DNA of 64,000 nucleotides, taken from contig NZ_JACHGP010000013.1 in NCBI RefSeq assembly GCF_014202335.1, forward strand, positions 1-64,000, read 5' to 3'. Below are positions 17,510 through 25,776 of the stretch, in pieces. This stretch comes from Mycobacterium sp. AZCC_0083 (GTDB taxonomy: Bacteria; Actinomycetota; Actinomycetes; Mycobacteriales; Mycobacteriaceae). Each line of letters opens with the position of its first letter. The first letter of the stretch is position 1. Below the pieces are notes generated by a model. That model was not told the DNA's origin and did no database searches. It was given only the letters and a program-made list of their open reading frames with translations. The translations under genes and the position numbers were made by a program.

Positions 17510-18739
17510 ATGAGTGCATCTGCGAACTTCACGGAAACCTGGCGCCTGCGGGCCGGATTCGCCGCCGCGCTATCGCGGATGTACGGCGCCGAAGTTCCCG
17601 CCTACACCACGCTGGTGGACGTCGCCACGGCCATCAACCGAGACCACACAGGCGACGAGCGACTTGGCTCGCTGAACCGGGTCACCGCCGAACGTCACGG
17701 CGCCATTCGCGTGGGCAGCGTTCGCGAACTCGCGGAGGTGGCCGATCTGTTCGCCGCATTCGGCATGTACCCGGTGGGCTACTACGACCTACGTGAGGCC
17801 GCCTCACCGGTCCCTGTGGTGTCGACGGCGTTCCGGCCGATCGACGCGGACGAGTTGGCCCACAACCCGTTCCGGGTCTTCACTTCGATGCTGGCCACCG
17901 CCGACCCCCGGTTCTTCCCCGACGACCTGCGCTCCCGAGTGGAACGGTTCGTCGGCGACCGACAGCTCTTCGATCCCGCCCTCATCGCCGACGCGCGCCG
18001 TATCGCGGCGGCAGGTGGTGTTGCCGCTACCGAAGCGGACGACTTCATCGCACGTGCGACGGCCGCGTTCGAACTGTCCCGCGAGCCGATCGACACCGGG
18101 TGGTACACCGAGTTGTCGCAGGTGTCCGCGGTCGCGGCCGACATCGCCGGCGTGGGGTCGACCCACATCAACCACCTCACGCCGCGGGTCATCGACATCG
18201 ACGAGCTGTACCGGCGCATGGTCGCCAAGGGCACCGTCATGACCGGCAAGATCGAGGGGCCACCTCGGTGGGACGGGCCCGACGTGCTGTTGCGCCAGAC
18301 GTCGTTTCGGGCGCTGGGAGAGCCACGCTGGTTCCGCGACTCCGAGGGCACCGTCACGAAGGGCAGCCTGCGGGTTCGGTTCGGTGAGGTCGAAGCCCGC
18401 GGCGTCGCGCTGACGCCCAAGGGGCGGGAACAGTACGACGCGGCGATCAGTGCCCCGGATCCGGCGGCCACCTGGAGCCAGTACTTCCCCGACACCGATG
18501 CCGGCATGGCCGCTCGGGGCCTGGCCTACTACCACGGCGGAGATCCATCGAAACCCGTTGTCTACGAAGACTTCCTGCCCGCATCGGCGGCAGGCATCTT
18601 CCGGTCCAATCTGGACACCGACGGCGCTGCCGTCACCGCGCCCGACGATTCCGACTACAGCCTCGACTGGATGGCGGGCTCCATCGGCCACCACGTCCAC
18701 GACCCTTACGACCTCTACCAGAAAGCGGCATCATCATGA
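17510..18739 (+). CDS. hglS: 2-oxoadipate dioxygenase/decarboxylase (DUF1338, HglS-like)
   Basis: 409 residues of the DUF1338 family with a VOC-like fold, homologous by position and sequence to Rv3292. The metal-ligand regions of characterised HglS proteins are present: H63 in AERHGAIRVG, H222 in INHLTPRVID, and a Glu in RFGEVEARG (about 293-295). HglS converts 2-oxoadipate to D-2-hydroxyglutarate with O2 and loss of CO2. Clustering with lat and pcd fits this lysine-catabolic step. The ATG at 17510 starts the conserved region; the stop overlaps the pcd start (ATGA). Confidence 0.85.
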   Translation: MSASANFTETWRLRAGFAAALSRMYGAEVPAYTTLVDVATAINRDHTGDERLGSLNRVTAERHGAIRVGSVRELAEVADLFAAFGMYPVGYYDLREAASPVPVVSTAFRPIDADELAHNPFRVFTSMLATADPRFFPDDLRSRVERFVGDRQLFDPALIADARRIAAAGGVAATEADDFIARATAAFELSREPIDTGWYTELSQVSAVAADIAGVGSTHINHLTPRVIDIDELYRRMVAKGTVMTGKIEGPPRWDGPDVLLRQTSFRALGEPRWFRDSEGTVTKGSLRVRFGEVEARGVALTPKGREQYDAAISAPDPAATWSQYFPDTDAGMAARGLAYYHGGDPSKPVVYEDFLPASAAGIFRSNLDTDGAAVTAPDDSDYSLDWMAGSIGHHVHDPYDLYQKAASS

Positions 18740-20283
18740 CCACCATGCAAACTCCGACGACCGCACTGCCCTCCGCGGACGACCTGCGGATGCGGGTGCG
18801 CACCGCGCTGCAGGCCATCGGCACGCATACCGAGCTCGGTGAGCCCGGCGTACTCGGCGTGCCCGCGAGCACCCCGATCACCGGTGACGTGCTGTTCAGC
18901 GTCGCTGAGACCACCACCGAGCAGACCGACGCGGCGATCGCCGACGCGGCAGCCGCCTTCGCCACGTGGCGGATCACACCTGCGCCGGTGCGCGGCGCGC
19001 TGGTGGCCCGGCTCGGTGAGCTGCTCGTCGAGCACAAGGCCGATCTGGCGACGCTCGTCAGCGTCGAGGCGGGCAAGATCACCTCCGAGGCCCTCGGCGA
19101 GGTGCAGGAGATGATCGACATCTGCCAGTTCGCCGTCGGCCTGTCGCGTCAGCTGTACGGCAAGACCATCGCCTCCGAGCGTCCCGGTCACCGGCTGATG
19201 GAGACGTGGCATCCCCTTGGCGTGGTCGGCGTCATCACCGCGTTCAACTTCCCGGTCGCGGTGTGGGCGTGGAACACCGCCATCGCGCTGGTCTGCGGTG
19301 ACACCGTGGTGTGGAAGCCCTCCGAGTTGACGCCGTTGACGGCGGTCGCGTGCCAGGCGCTCATCGAACGCGCCGCGTCCGATGTCGGTGCCCCCAAGTC
19401 ACTCGCCCGGCTCCTCCAGGGCGGCCGCGAGATCGGCGAGCAGCTGGTCGACGATCCCCGCGTCGCGCTGGTATCCGCGACCGGCTCGGTGCGGATGGGC
19501 CAGCAGGTCGGCCCGCGGGTCGCACAGCGGTTCGGCAAGGCCCTGCTCGAGCTTGGCGGCAACAACGCGGCCATCGTCACCCCGTCGGCCGACCTCGACC
19601 TCGCGGTGCGCGGCATCGTGTTCTCGGCAGCGGGTACGGCCGGGCAGCGATGCACCACCATGCGCCGGGTGATCGCGCACCGGTCGGTGGTCGACACCCT
19701 CGTCGAGCGGATCACGACGGCGTACCGCAGCCTGCCCGTGGGCGACCCGTCCTCGGACGCCACGCTGGTCGGGCCGCTCATCCACGAGCGCTCCTACCGC
19801 GACATGGTCGGCGCCCTTGAACGGGCCAAGGCCGACGGCGGCGAGGTGACCGGCGGTGAGCGTCGCGACCTTGGCGAGGGTTCGTACTACGTCGCGCCCG
19901 CGGTGGTGCGGATGCCGTCGCAGACCGCGGTGGTGCACGACGAGACCTTCGCGCCCATCCTCTACGTGCTCACCTACGACGACATCGACGAAGCGATCGC
20001 ACTGAACAACGCTGTACCGCAGGGGCTTTCGTCCGCGATCTTCACCACCGACATGCGCGAAGCAGAGCGCTTCATGGCGGCCGACGGGTCGGACTGCGGC
20101 ATCGCCAACGTCAACATCGGCACATCGGGTGCCGAGATCGGCGGAGCGTTCGGCGGCGAGAAGCAGACCGGTGGCGGCCGCGAGTCGGGATCCGACTCGT
20201 GGAAGGCCTACATGCGCCGGGCCACCAACACCGTCAACTACTCCTCCGAGCTGCCGCTCGCCCAGGGGGTTCAGTTCGGCTAA
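18736..20283 (+). CDS. pcd: Piperideine-6-carboxylate / aminoadipate-semialdehyde dehydrogenase
   Basis: A 515-residue aldehyde dehydrogenase: NAD-binding AFNFPVAVWAWNTAIAL, catalytic Glu in LLELGGNNAAI and nucleophile Cys in GTAGQRCTTMRR. It matches Rv3293 (pcd). It oxidises the semialdehyde made by Lat to 2-aminoadipate. Translational coupling to the DUF1338 gene puts two steps of one pathway in one transcript. An aminoadipate aminotransferase, needed between them, is not in this window. Confidence 0.92.
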   Translation: MTTMQTPTTALPSADDLRMRVRTALQAIGTHTELGEPGVLGVPASTPITGDVLFSVAETTTEQTDAAIADAAAAFATWRITPAPVRGALVARLGELLVEHKADLATLVSVEAGKITSEALGEVQEMIDICQFAVGLSRQLYGKTIASERPGHRLMETWHPLGVVGVITAFNFPVAVWAWNTAIALVCGDTVVWKPSELTPLTAVACQALIERAASDVGAPKSLARLLQGGREIGEQLVDDPRVALVSATGSVRMGQQVGPRVAQRFGKALLELGGNNAAIVTPSADLDLAVRGIVFSAAGTAGQRCTTMRRVIAHRSVVDTLVERITTAYRSLPVGDPSSDATLVGPLIHERSYRDMVGALERAKADGGEVTGGERRDLGEGSYYVAPAVVRMPSQTAVVHDETFAPILYVLTYDDIDEAIALNNAVPQGLSSAIFTTDMREAERFMAADGSDCGIANVNIGTSGAEIGGAFGGEKQTGGGRESGSDSWKAYMRRATNTVNYSSELPLAQGVQFG

Positions 20284-20310
20284 CTGGCCTGGCACGGTAA
20301 GAATGGCCTC

Positions 20311-21117
20311 ATGCAGATCGAGGGCACCGTCGCCGTCGTCACCGGCGCCGGGTCGGGCATCGGGCGAGCGCTGGCCGTCGCGTTGGCCGCGGCGGGCGCC
20401 TCCGTGGTGGCCGGCGACATCGACGACGCAGGTGTTCAACAGACCGCCGGTCAGATCCTGTCCACCGGCGCCGCGGCGCTGGGGGTGCGAGCGGACGCCA
20501 GCTCGACCGACGGTGTTGCAGCCCTGATCGCCTCGGCGCGAGACGAATTCGGACCCGTCGACGTCTACGTGGCCAACGCGGGCATCATCGGCCCACCCGG
20601 GCTGGGTGACGACGAGCGCGAGTGGGACCGCATCTTCGACGTCAACGTTCGCGGGCACGTCCGGGCGGCCAAGGCGCTGGTCCCCGAATGGCTCGACCGC
20701 GGCCGCGGGCACTTCGTCACCGTCGCCTCGGCAGCCGGACTGCTCACCCAGATCGGCGCTGCCGGCTACGCGGTGACCAAGCACGCCGCCGTCGGATTCG
20801 CGGAGTGGCTGTCGATCACCTACGGCGACAACGGTATCGGCGTGACGTGTGTCTGCCCCATGGGCGTCGACACCCCGCTGCTGAAGAACATCTCCGCCTC
20901 AGCCGACCCCGCGATACGGGTCGGGGCGGCTGCCGTCGTCAACGCCGGTGAGGTGGTCAGCCCGGACCGGGTGGCCGAGATGACCGTCGAGGCCGTCCGC
21001 GAGGACCGGTTCCTGGTGCTGCCGCATCCGGCGGTGCTCGACATGTACCGGCACAAGGGCGGCGACTACGAGCGCTGGATCGCCGGGATGCGTCGCTATC
21101 AAAAGACTCTCGGATGA
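20311..21117 (+). CDS. Short-chain dehydrogenase/reductase
   Basis: A 268-residue classical SDR: cofactor loop TGAGSGIGRA, Asp after strand 2 (AGDIDDAG, so NAD(H) preference is likely), NAG in VYVANAGIIG, Ser in VASAAGLL and YxxxK in YAVTKHAAV. A C-terminal extension ends in YRHKGGDYERWIAGMRRYQ. The substrate is unknown. It starts 27 bp after pcd and ends head-on with the P450 gene without a gap. Confidence 0.88.
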   Translation: MQIEGTVAVVTGAGSGIGRALAVALAAAGASVVAGDIDDAGVQQTAGQILSTGAAALGVRADASSTDGVAALIASARDEFGPVDVYVANAGIIGPPGLGDDEREWDRIFDVNVRGHVRAAKALVPEWLDRGRGHFVTVASAAGLLTQIGAAGYAVTKHAAVGFAEWLSITYGDNGIGVTCVCPMGVDTPLLKNISASADPAIRVGAAAVVNAGEVVSPDRVAEMTVEAVREDRFLVLPHPAVLDMYRHKGGDYERWIAGMRRYQKTLG

Positions 21118-22471
21118 TCAGCATCGACGCAGACCGAGCCGGAACCCACTTGGCATCATGGTGAGGCGTTCCGCGATCGCAAGCTGGTAGTCAGGATCGG
21201 CAATTAGATCGTAGCGCCTGATCACGGCGCCGAGAATCAGAACGGCCTCGTGCAGCGCGAACTGTCTTCCAATACAGGATCTTTCACCGGTGCCGAACGG
21301 CCGGTACAGACCGCCGGGACGGGCCCGCACCCGGTCGGACTCGAAGCGGTCGGGGTCGAACGCGTCAGGATCGGGACCCCACCGCGGGTCGCGGTGCAGC
21401 GTCGACGTCAGCGCCAGCACCCAGTCGCCCTTGCGCATCGGATGAATCCCGGCAAGCACCGTGTCCTCGCGTGCGGCCCGGTAGTACCCCGGCACCGTGG
21501 GTTGTAGGCGCAGCGACTCGTCGAGCACCCGTCGGACGTACCGCAGCTTGGCGATCTGTTCGAACTCGGGACGCTGCGCGTCGCCCAAGACCTGGTCGAT
21601 CTCGGCGCGCGCACGGGCGAACGCCTCGGGCTCGCGGGACAGGTAGTACAGCGCGAAGGACAATGCGCCAGAAGTCGTTTCGTGGCCGGCGACGAGGAAG
21701 TTGATCAGCTGATAGCGGATGTTCGCAACGTCGAGGTCGGAGTCCAGCATGAGGTCGAGCAGGTCACCCGAGTTCTCCGAGCGTCCTGCGACGCGGTCGG
21801 CCCGCCGGGTGGTGATGATGTCGTCGGCGACGCCCGGCCAGCCTGGCCAGGAACTTCGGCAGGTAACTCCCCCGTAGCGCGCCGACGCGATCGGCACCCT
21901 TGAGCCCGGCCACCATGTGCTCGACGAAGGGGTGTGCGACGTCGGTGTCGAACACCCCGAACGAGTACCCCGCGGCGCAGCGTCCGATGGTCTCCAGGGT
22001 GACGTTGGTGGTGTCGGCCGACATGTCCACCGTCACCCTCCCGGCGCGGTAATCCCACCGCGTGGTCAGCTCTGCCGCGACGTCGAGCATCGTGGCGTGG
22101 TAGCGCCGCATCGCTGCCTGGCTGAATGCCGGCATCAAGAGATCGTGTGCGGCACGCCAATTCGGCTCGTCGTTGTAGGCGGTGAAGAGGCCGTCACCGC
22201 CGAGGACGCGGAGCGCCTCGATGTCGGGTCCGATGTGCTTGCAGAACCGGGTCTCGTCGTTGACGTCCATCACGACGTCACCACCTGCGGCCACGACGTA
22301 GCGCGAGCCGAGCACGTTGAACTCGTAGATCGGCCCGAGTTCCACGGCAAGAGCGATCGCCGATTGCGTGGGCATGTCCATGTCGAAGGCGAAGACGTCG
22401 CCGAGCAGTGGCATCCGGCGGAGTGAATGCGGCAACGGCGGATACGTGCGCGACGAATCGATCTTGGTCAT
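21118..22471 (-). pseudogene. Cytochrome P450 (CYP102-like heme domain), frameshifted
   Basis: Two overlapping frames make one P450. From ATG 22471 the first frame reads PPLPHSLRRMPLLGDVFAFD through to YLPKFLARLAG. Near 21830-21845 the coding frame shifts, and the second frame carries the I helix (INFLVAGHETTSGA), ExxR (DESLR) and heme loop (FGTGERSCIGRQFALHEA). Deleting one base in the GGGCGTC run restores a continuous protein of about 450 residues. No reductase domain follows, so this is only a BM3-type heme domain. It is either a recent pseudogene or a sequencing error. Confidence 0.85.
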
Positions 22472-22491
22472 GCCGCCAGCGTCCACCGCTA

Positions 22492-22510
22492 TTACACACG
22501 TGTCAAGTAA
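22492..22510. promoter_or_regulatory. Palindrome upstream of the P450 gene
   Basis: TTAC, ACACGTGT and GTAA are arranged as an imperfect palindrome 21 bp upstream of the P450 start. A TetR-type operator is likely; the TetR gene next door is a candidate partner. Confidence 0.4.
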
Positions 22511-22578
22511 TGGCAGGGAGCTTCTTGGCGCGGCAACGGCACCCCACCAGCCAACGAACGGCAGCGCAATCACCCCCG

Positions 22579-23169
22579 TTACGGTGCACCGGGCGGTACC
22601 GCTGCCGTGGGGATGGCGTTGTCGATGAGGACGACTGCGATGGCGGCGGCGGTGGCGAAGGTTTCGGTGTCGAGCACTCGGTTGCGGGCGGAAGCGCCAT
22701 CCAAGAGCAGGGCCAGTTGTTCGCCGAGCTGTTCGGGGTTGGCGGCGCCGGCCTCGCGCGCGGTGTCGGTGAGCCGCGCGGCAAAGGCCTTCTTGTAGTC
22801 GCGGGCGTGCACGCGTGCCGGGTGGCCCGGATCGTGGATTTCGACGGCCGCCGCGATGAACGGGCACAGGGGCGCGTGAACGTCGAAGGCGGCGAGGAGC
22901 CGTTCGCGGGGTGTGAGGTCGGTGCGGTCGAACACCTCCGGCAGGATGTCGGGATCGAATCGGCGTAGGTGCTCGGCGATCAGCTCATCCTTGCTGGTGA
23001 AGTGCTGGTAAAACGTGCGCTTGGACACCTGGGCCACCGCGCAGAGCTGGTCCAGGCCGGTGCTGTTGATGCCTTGATCGCGGAACAGTTGTCGTGAAGC
23101 GCCGAGAATGCGCTCCCGTGCGCCCCTGCCGCGGCGCAGCCCTCGCGGCCCCTTCTCCAGCTCCGTCAT
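22579..23169 (-). CDS. TetR-family repressor
   Basis: 196 residues. The DNA-binding domain is ARERILGASRQLFRDQGINS, LCAVAQVSKRTFYQHF. The C-terminal ligand domain (TetR_C, with APLCPFIAAAVEIHD) is of the type often next to SDR and reductase genes. The ATG at 23169 places the HTH normally; the frame is open for 35 codons more. It is divergent from an SDR gene, and two GTAC...GTGTAC sites in the 125-bp space between them are the likely operators. The inducer is unknown. Confidence 0.9.
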   Translation of the reverse strand: MTELEKGPRGLRRGRGARERILGASRQLFRDQGINSTGLDQLCAVAQVSKRTFYQHFTSKDELIAEHLRRFDPDILPEVFDRTDLTPRERLLAAFDVHAPLCPFIAAAVEIHDPGHPARVHARDYKKAFAARLTDTAREAGAANPEQLGEQLALLLDGASARNRVLDTETFATAAAIAVVLIDNAIPTAAVPPGAP

Positions 23170-23191
23170 ACACCCAGCGTAGCCCAGTCGG

Positions 23192-23261
23192 GTACGGATC
23201 GGTGTACATAGCTTGCATTTCCCCCGGCCCTTCGATACGTTAAGTACACAGACCGGTGTAC
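23192..23261. promoter_or_regulatory. Two operator-like sites between tetR and the SDR gene
   Basis: CGGTGTACATA occurs twice in the same orientation (23200-23210 and 23254-23264). The second lies in a perfect GTACAC-N6-GTGTAC palindrome (23244-23261). The first has a weaker left half (GTACGG, 23192). They are 54 bp apart and overlap the divergent promoter region. Confidence 0.6.
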
Positions 23262-23294
23262 ATAATATCGGCACATCGAACGAATGGAGTCATC

Positions 23295-24029
23295 ATGGGA
23301 AAGCTAGACGGCAAGGTCGCGGTGATCACCGGCGCGACGAGCGGCATGGCGCTGGCCGGTGCGAAGTTGTTCGTTGACGAAGGAGCTCACGTCTTCATCA
23401 CGGGCCGACGGAAGGACGAGCTGGACCAGGCCGTCGAACTGATCGGGCGCAACGTCACTGGCGTGCAAGGTGATTCGGCCGACCTCGACGATCTGGACCG
23501 TTTGTTCGACACGGTCAAACGGGAAAAGGGTGCGATCGACGTGTTGTGGGCCAGCGCCGGGACGGGCGCGCAAGCCAAGCTCGGCGAGATCACCGAGGAG
23601 GACTTCGATGCCGCCTTCGGGCTGAACGCGCGCGGCACGCTGTTCACGGTCCAGAAGGCGATACCGCTGTTCAATGACGGCGGCTCGATCTTCATGACCG
23701 GGTCGAACGCCTCGCTGCGGGGTTACCCCAACTGGAGTGTGTACGCGGGAAGCAAGGCCGTGCTGCCCGCCTACGCCCGGGTGTGGGTGTCCGAGTTGCG
23801 GGACAGGAAGATCCGGGTGAACGTGCTGACCCCCGGCCAGGTCGCCTCGCCGATGTTGGCCGAAGTGATGGACGAGGCCGCGAAGGCGCAGTTCGAGTCC
23901 GTGATCCCGCGCCGAGAGATGGGCCGCCCCGAGGAGATCGCGTCGACCGCGTTGTTCCTCGCCTCCGACGACTCGAGCTACGTCAACGGCATGGAACTGG
24001 TGGTCGACGGCGGCACCACGGTGATCTAG
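23295..24029 (+). CDS. SDR-family oxidoreductase
   Basis: A 244-residue SDR (FabG-like): NAG-type WASAGTGAQA, catalytic Ser in TGSNASLRGY and YAGSK. RR in TGRRKDE after strand 2 suggests NADP(H). The cofactor loop reads TGATSGMALA: the third Gly of TGxxxGxG is Ala here. GGAG lies eight bases before the ATG at 23295. It probably belongs to the TetR regulon and reduces a carbonyl or quinone, though the substrate is unknown. It is followed by the SnoaL and reductase-like genes. Confidence 0.87.
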   Translation: MGKLDGKVAVITGATSGMALAGAKLFVDEGAHVFITGRRKDELDQAVELIGRNVTGVQGDSADLDDLDRLFDTVKREKGAIDVLWASAGTGAQAKLGEITEEDFDAAFGLNARGTLFTVQKAIPLFNDGGSIFMTGSNASLRGYPNWSVYAGSKAVLPAYARVWVSELRDRKIRVNVLTPGQVASPMLAEVMDEAAKAQFESVIPRREMGRPEEIASTALFLASDDSSYVNGMELVVDGGTTVI

Positions 24030-24214
24030 CAAGCGACGACTGCACGTAGGCCGACGAAGACGTCGCTCACCGTGGCGCTTACGGGAACTGATCGCATCGG
24101 TTCTCGATCGGAGAGTTCATCTCGCACCGCTATGACACGGCACACCGACTCGAAGCGGGCTGGCACCGTTCAGGTCTCACCAACCACGAGCAACAAACGA
24201 CTCAAGGAGTAATC

Positions 24215-24637
24215 ATGACCAATTTCGCCCCGCACCGCGACACCGTGGAGGCCTTCGTCGACCGCATGCACGGCGGCGCCGACAAAGAAGCCCTTTCCGG
24301 GATTTTCGCCGAGGACGTGGTGATGTACAGCCCGCTCGGCGATGAGCCAACCACTGGCCGCGAGGCAGTCCTGGCAGCCATCCGGGAGGTCGGCGGGTGG
24401 GCCGACCTCACCTACAAGGAAGTGCTCAGCGGAGAGACGCACCACGCCGCGTACTTTCGGCTGCAGATCGAAGACACCGCGGTCGATGGAATGGACTACA
24501 TCCGGCTCGACGCGGACGGCAAGATCGCCGAAGTGACCATATTTTGGCGCCCGCTGCCGTCAGGCGTCCAGATGCAAGGACGCCTTGCGGATGGACTCGG
24601 CATGCAGCCCTGGGAACTGCTCGCGCACACGAAGTAA
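24215..24637 (+). CDS. SnoaL-like / NTF2-fold protein, copy 1
   Basis: A 140-residue small-barrel protein: FAPHRDTVEAFVDRMHGGAD, GREAVLAAI and LSGETHHAAYFRLQIED. A strong AAGGAG site precedes the ATG. It is a close paralogue of the protein at 30555-30980: same start, same EVLSGETHHAA core, same PWEL end. NTF2-fold proteins may be isomerases, hydrolases or binding proteins; no catalytic set can be assigned here. It sits between an SDR and an F420-reductase-like gene. Confidence 0.8.
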   Translation: MTNFAPHRDTVEAFVDRMHGGADKEALSGIFAEDVVMYSPLGDEPTTGREAVLAAIREVGGWADLTYKEVLSGETHHAAYFRLQIEDTAVDGMDYIRLDADGKIAEVTIFWRPLPSGVQMQGRLADGLGMQPWELLAHTK

Positions 24638-24796
24638 CGGCGAAGCCCGCTCCCGAACGGGCAAGTGCGCCACCTCCAGGGCGGACATTTCGGACCAAGT
24701 TCGGCCACCAACCCCAAACGTCACCCACCCAGTCCACGGGCCACCGGGGACGATCGAGACAAAGCGGAAGATCGAGACCGCAGAAGAGAGCACATC

Positions 24797-25417
24797 ATGA
24801 CCAGCGTCAGCATCATCGGCTCGGGAAACATGGCCAGCGCAATCGGCGCCCTGGCCGTCAAGGGCGGCAACACCGTCGAAATCATCGGTCGCGATCAGGC
24901 CAAGGCCGCGGCCCTGGCGAGCGCTCTCGGCAACGGCGCCACGGCCGGAACATGGGGCGACGCCCCAGCCGGTGACATCGTGATCCTCGCGGTGCTGTTC
25001 GACAGCGCCGTTCCGGTCGTCAACGAGTACGGGAACGCCCTGGCCAACAAGATCATCGTCGACATCACCAACCCCTTCAACCCCAGCGCCACCGGACTTG
25101 CCGTCCCTCACGACACCTCCATCGCGCAAATGGTCGCCGCGGCCGCCCCGACGAGCGCCTATGTCGTGAAGGCGTTCAACACCCTGTTCCGCGACGTCCT
25201 TGCTGCTGGCGGTCCGCTGGATGTATTCATCGCTGGCGACGACGCGCAGGCCAAGGCGAGTGTGTCGGCGTTCATCGAAAGCCTCGGACTGCGCCCGCAG
25301 GAAACCGGCGAGCTGAGCATGGCGCACTGGCTGGAGGGCGCGGGCCTGCTGTCAGTAGGCCTAGCCAACCATGGCGTGGGGAACCTCAACTTCTCCCTTG
25401 GCGTCAACGTCGGCTGA
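24797..25417 (+). CDS. NADPH-dependent F420-reductase-like protein, copy 1
   Basis: A 206-residue Rossmann protein: VSIIGSGNMASAIGALAVKG (GxGxxA cofactor loop), VEIIGRD, IIVDITNPFNP and VVKAFNTLF. These segments match F420H2:NADP+ oxidoreductase (NpdG/Fno) and relatives. The C-terminal half is short, so F420 binding is not assured. It is highly similar to the proteins at 29681-30307 and 32010-32642. A GCCCG...CGGGC hairpin lies in the 159-bp gap upstream (24644-24660). Confidence 0.82.
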   Translation: MTSVSIIGSGNMASAIGALAVKGGNTVEIIGRDQAKAAALASALGNGATAGTWGDAPAGDIVILAVLFDSAVPVVNEYGNALANKIIVDITNPFNPSATGLAVPHDTSIAQMVAAAAPTSAYVVKAFNTLFRDVLAAGGPLDVFIAGDDAQAKASVSAFIESLGLRPQETGELSMAHWLEGAGLLSVGLANHGVGNLNFSLGVNVG

Positions 25418-25499
25418 GACTCGGGGACTAGCGAGCCGGGGCAAGCCGCGTGTCGGAACCGGCGGAGAAAGACACGACACTTCATCGCGGCACCGGGCG

Positions 25500-25749
25500 T
25501 ACCGTCCCGGCTCAGGGCGTTTGCGACGCCGGCGTCGCGGCGAAGGCGGCGAGTAGCTCAGCCAACGCAATCGGTGATCAACTCCCGCTCGCGACGGCGG
25601 ATCGCGTTGTAGCCGAACGGATCCCACGCCGTCCCGCGGACTCGGCGCATGGCGTGGAGCACCCGGAAGGTCGGGAGGCTGCGCGGCCCGAATGACAACT
25701 TCTGCGTCATGCCCATCGACCGCAACATCGGCGGGTGGCGATCTCTCAC
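25500..25749 (-). pseudogene. Relic of indolepyruvate ferredoxin oxidoreductase C terminus
   Basis: A 54-codon stretch from an internal ATG reads KLSFGPRSLPTFRVLHAMRR then VRGTAWDPFGYNAIRRRERE, which resembles the C-terminal domain of fused indolepyruvate:ferredoxin oxidoreductases (LRGTALDPFGYTAERR type, from memory). It stops at 25558; a one-base shift continues with AELLAAFAATPAS. Nothing of the catalytic domains remains. It fills most of a 360-bp gap between two convergent reductase-like genes. Confidence 0.5.
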
Positions 25750-25776
25750 ACTCCGCCGCCGGTTGGCTTCGCCACC

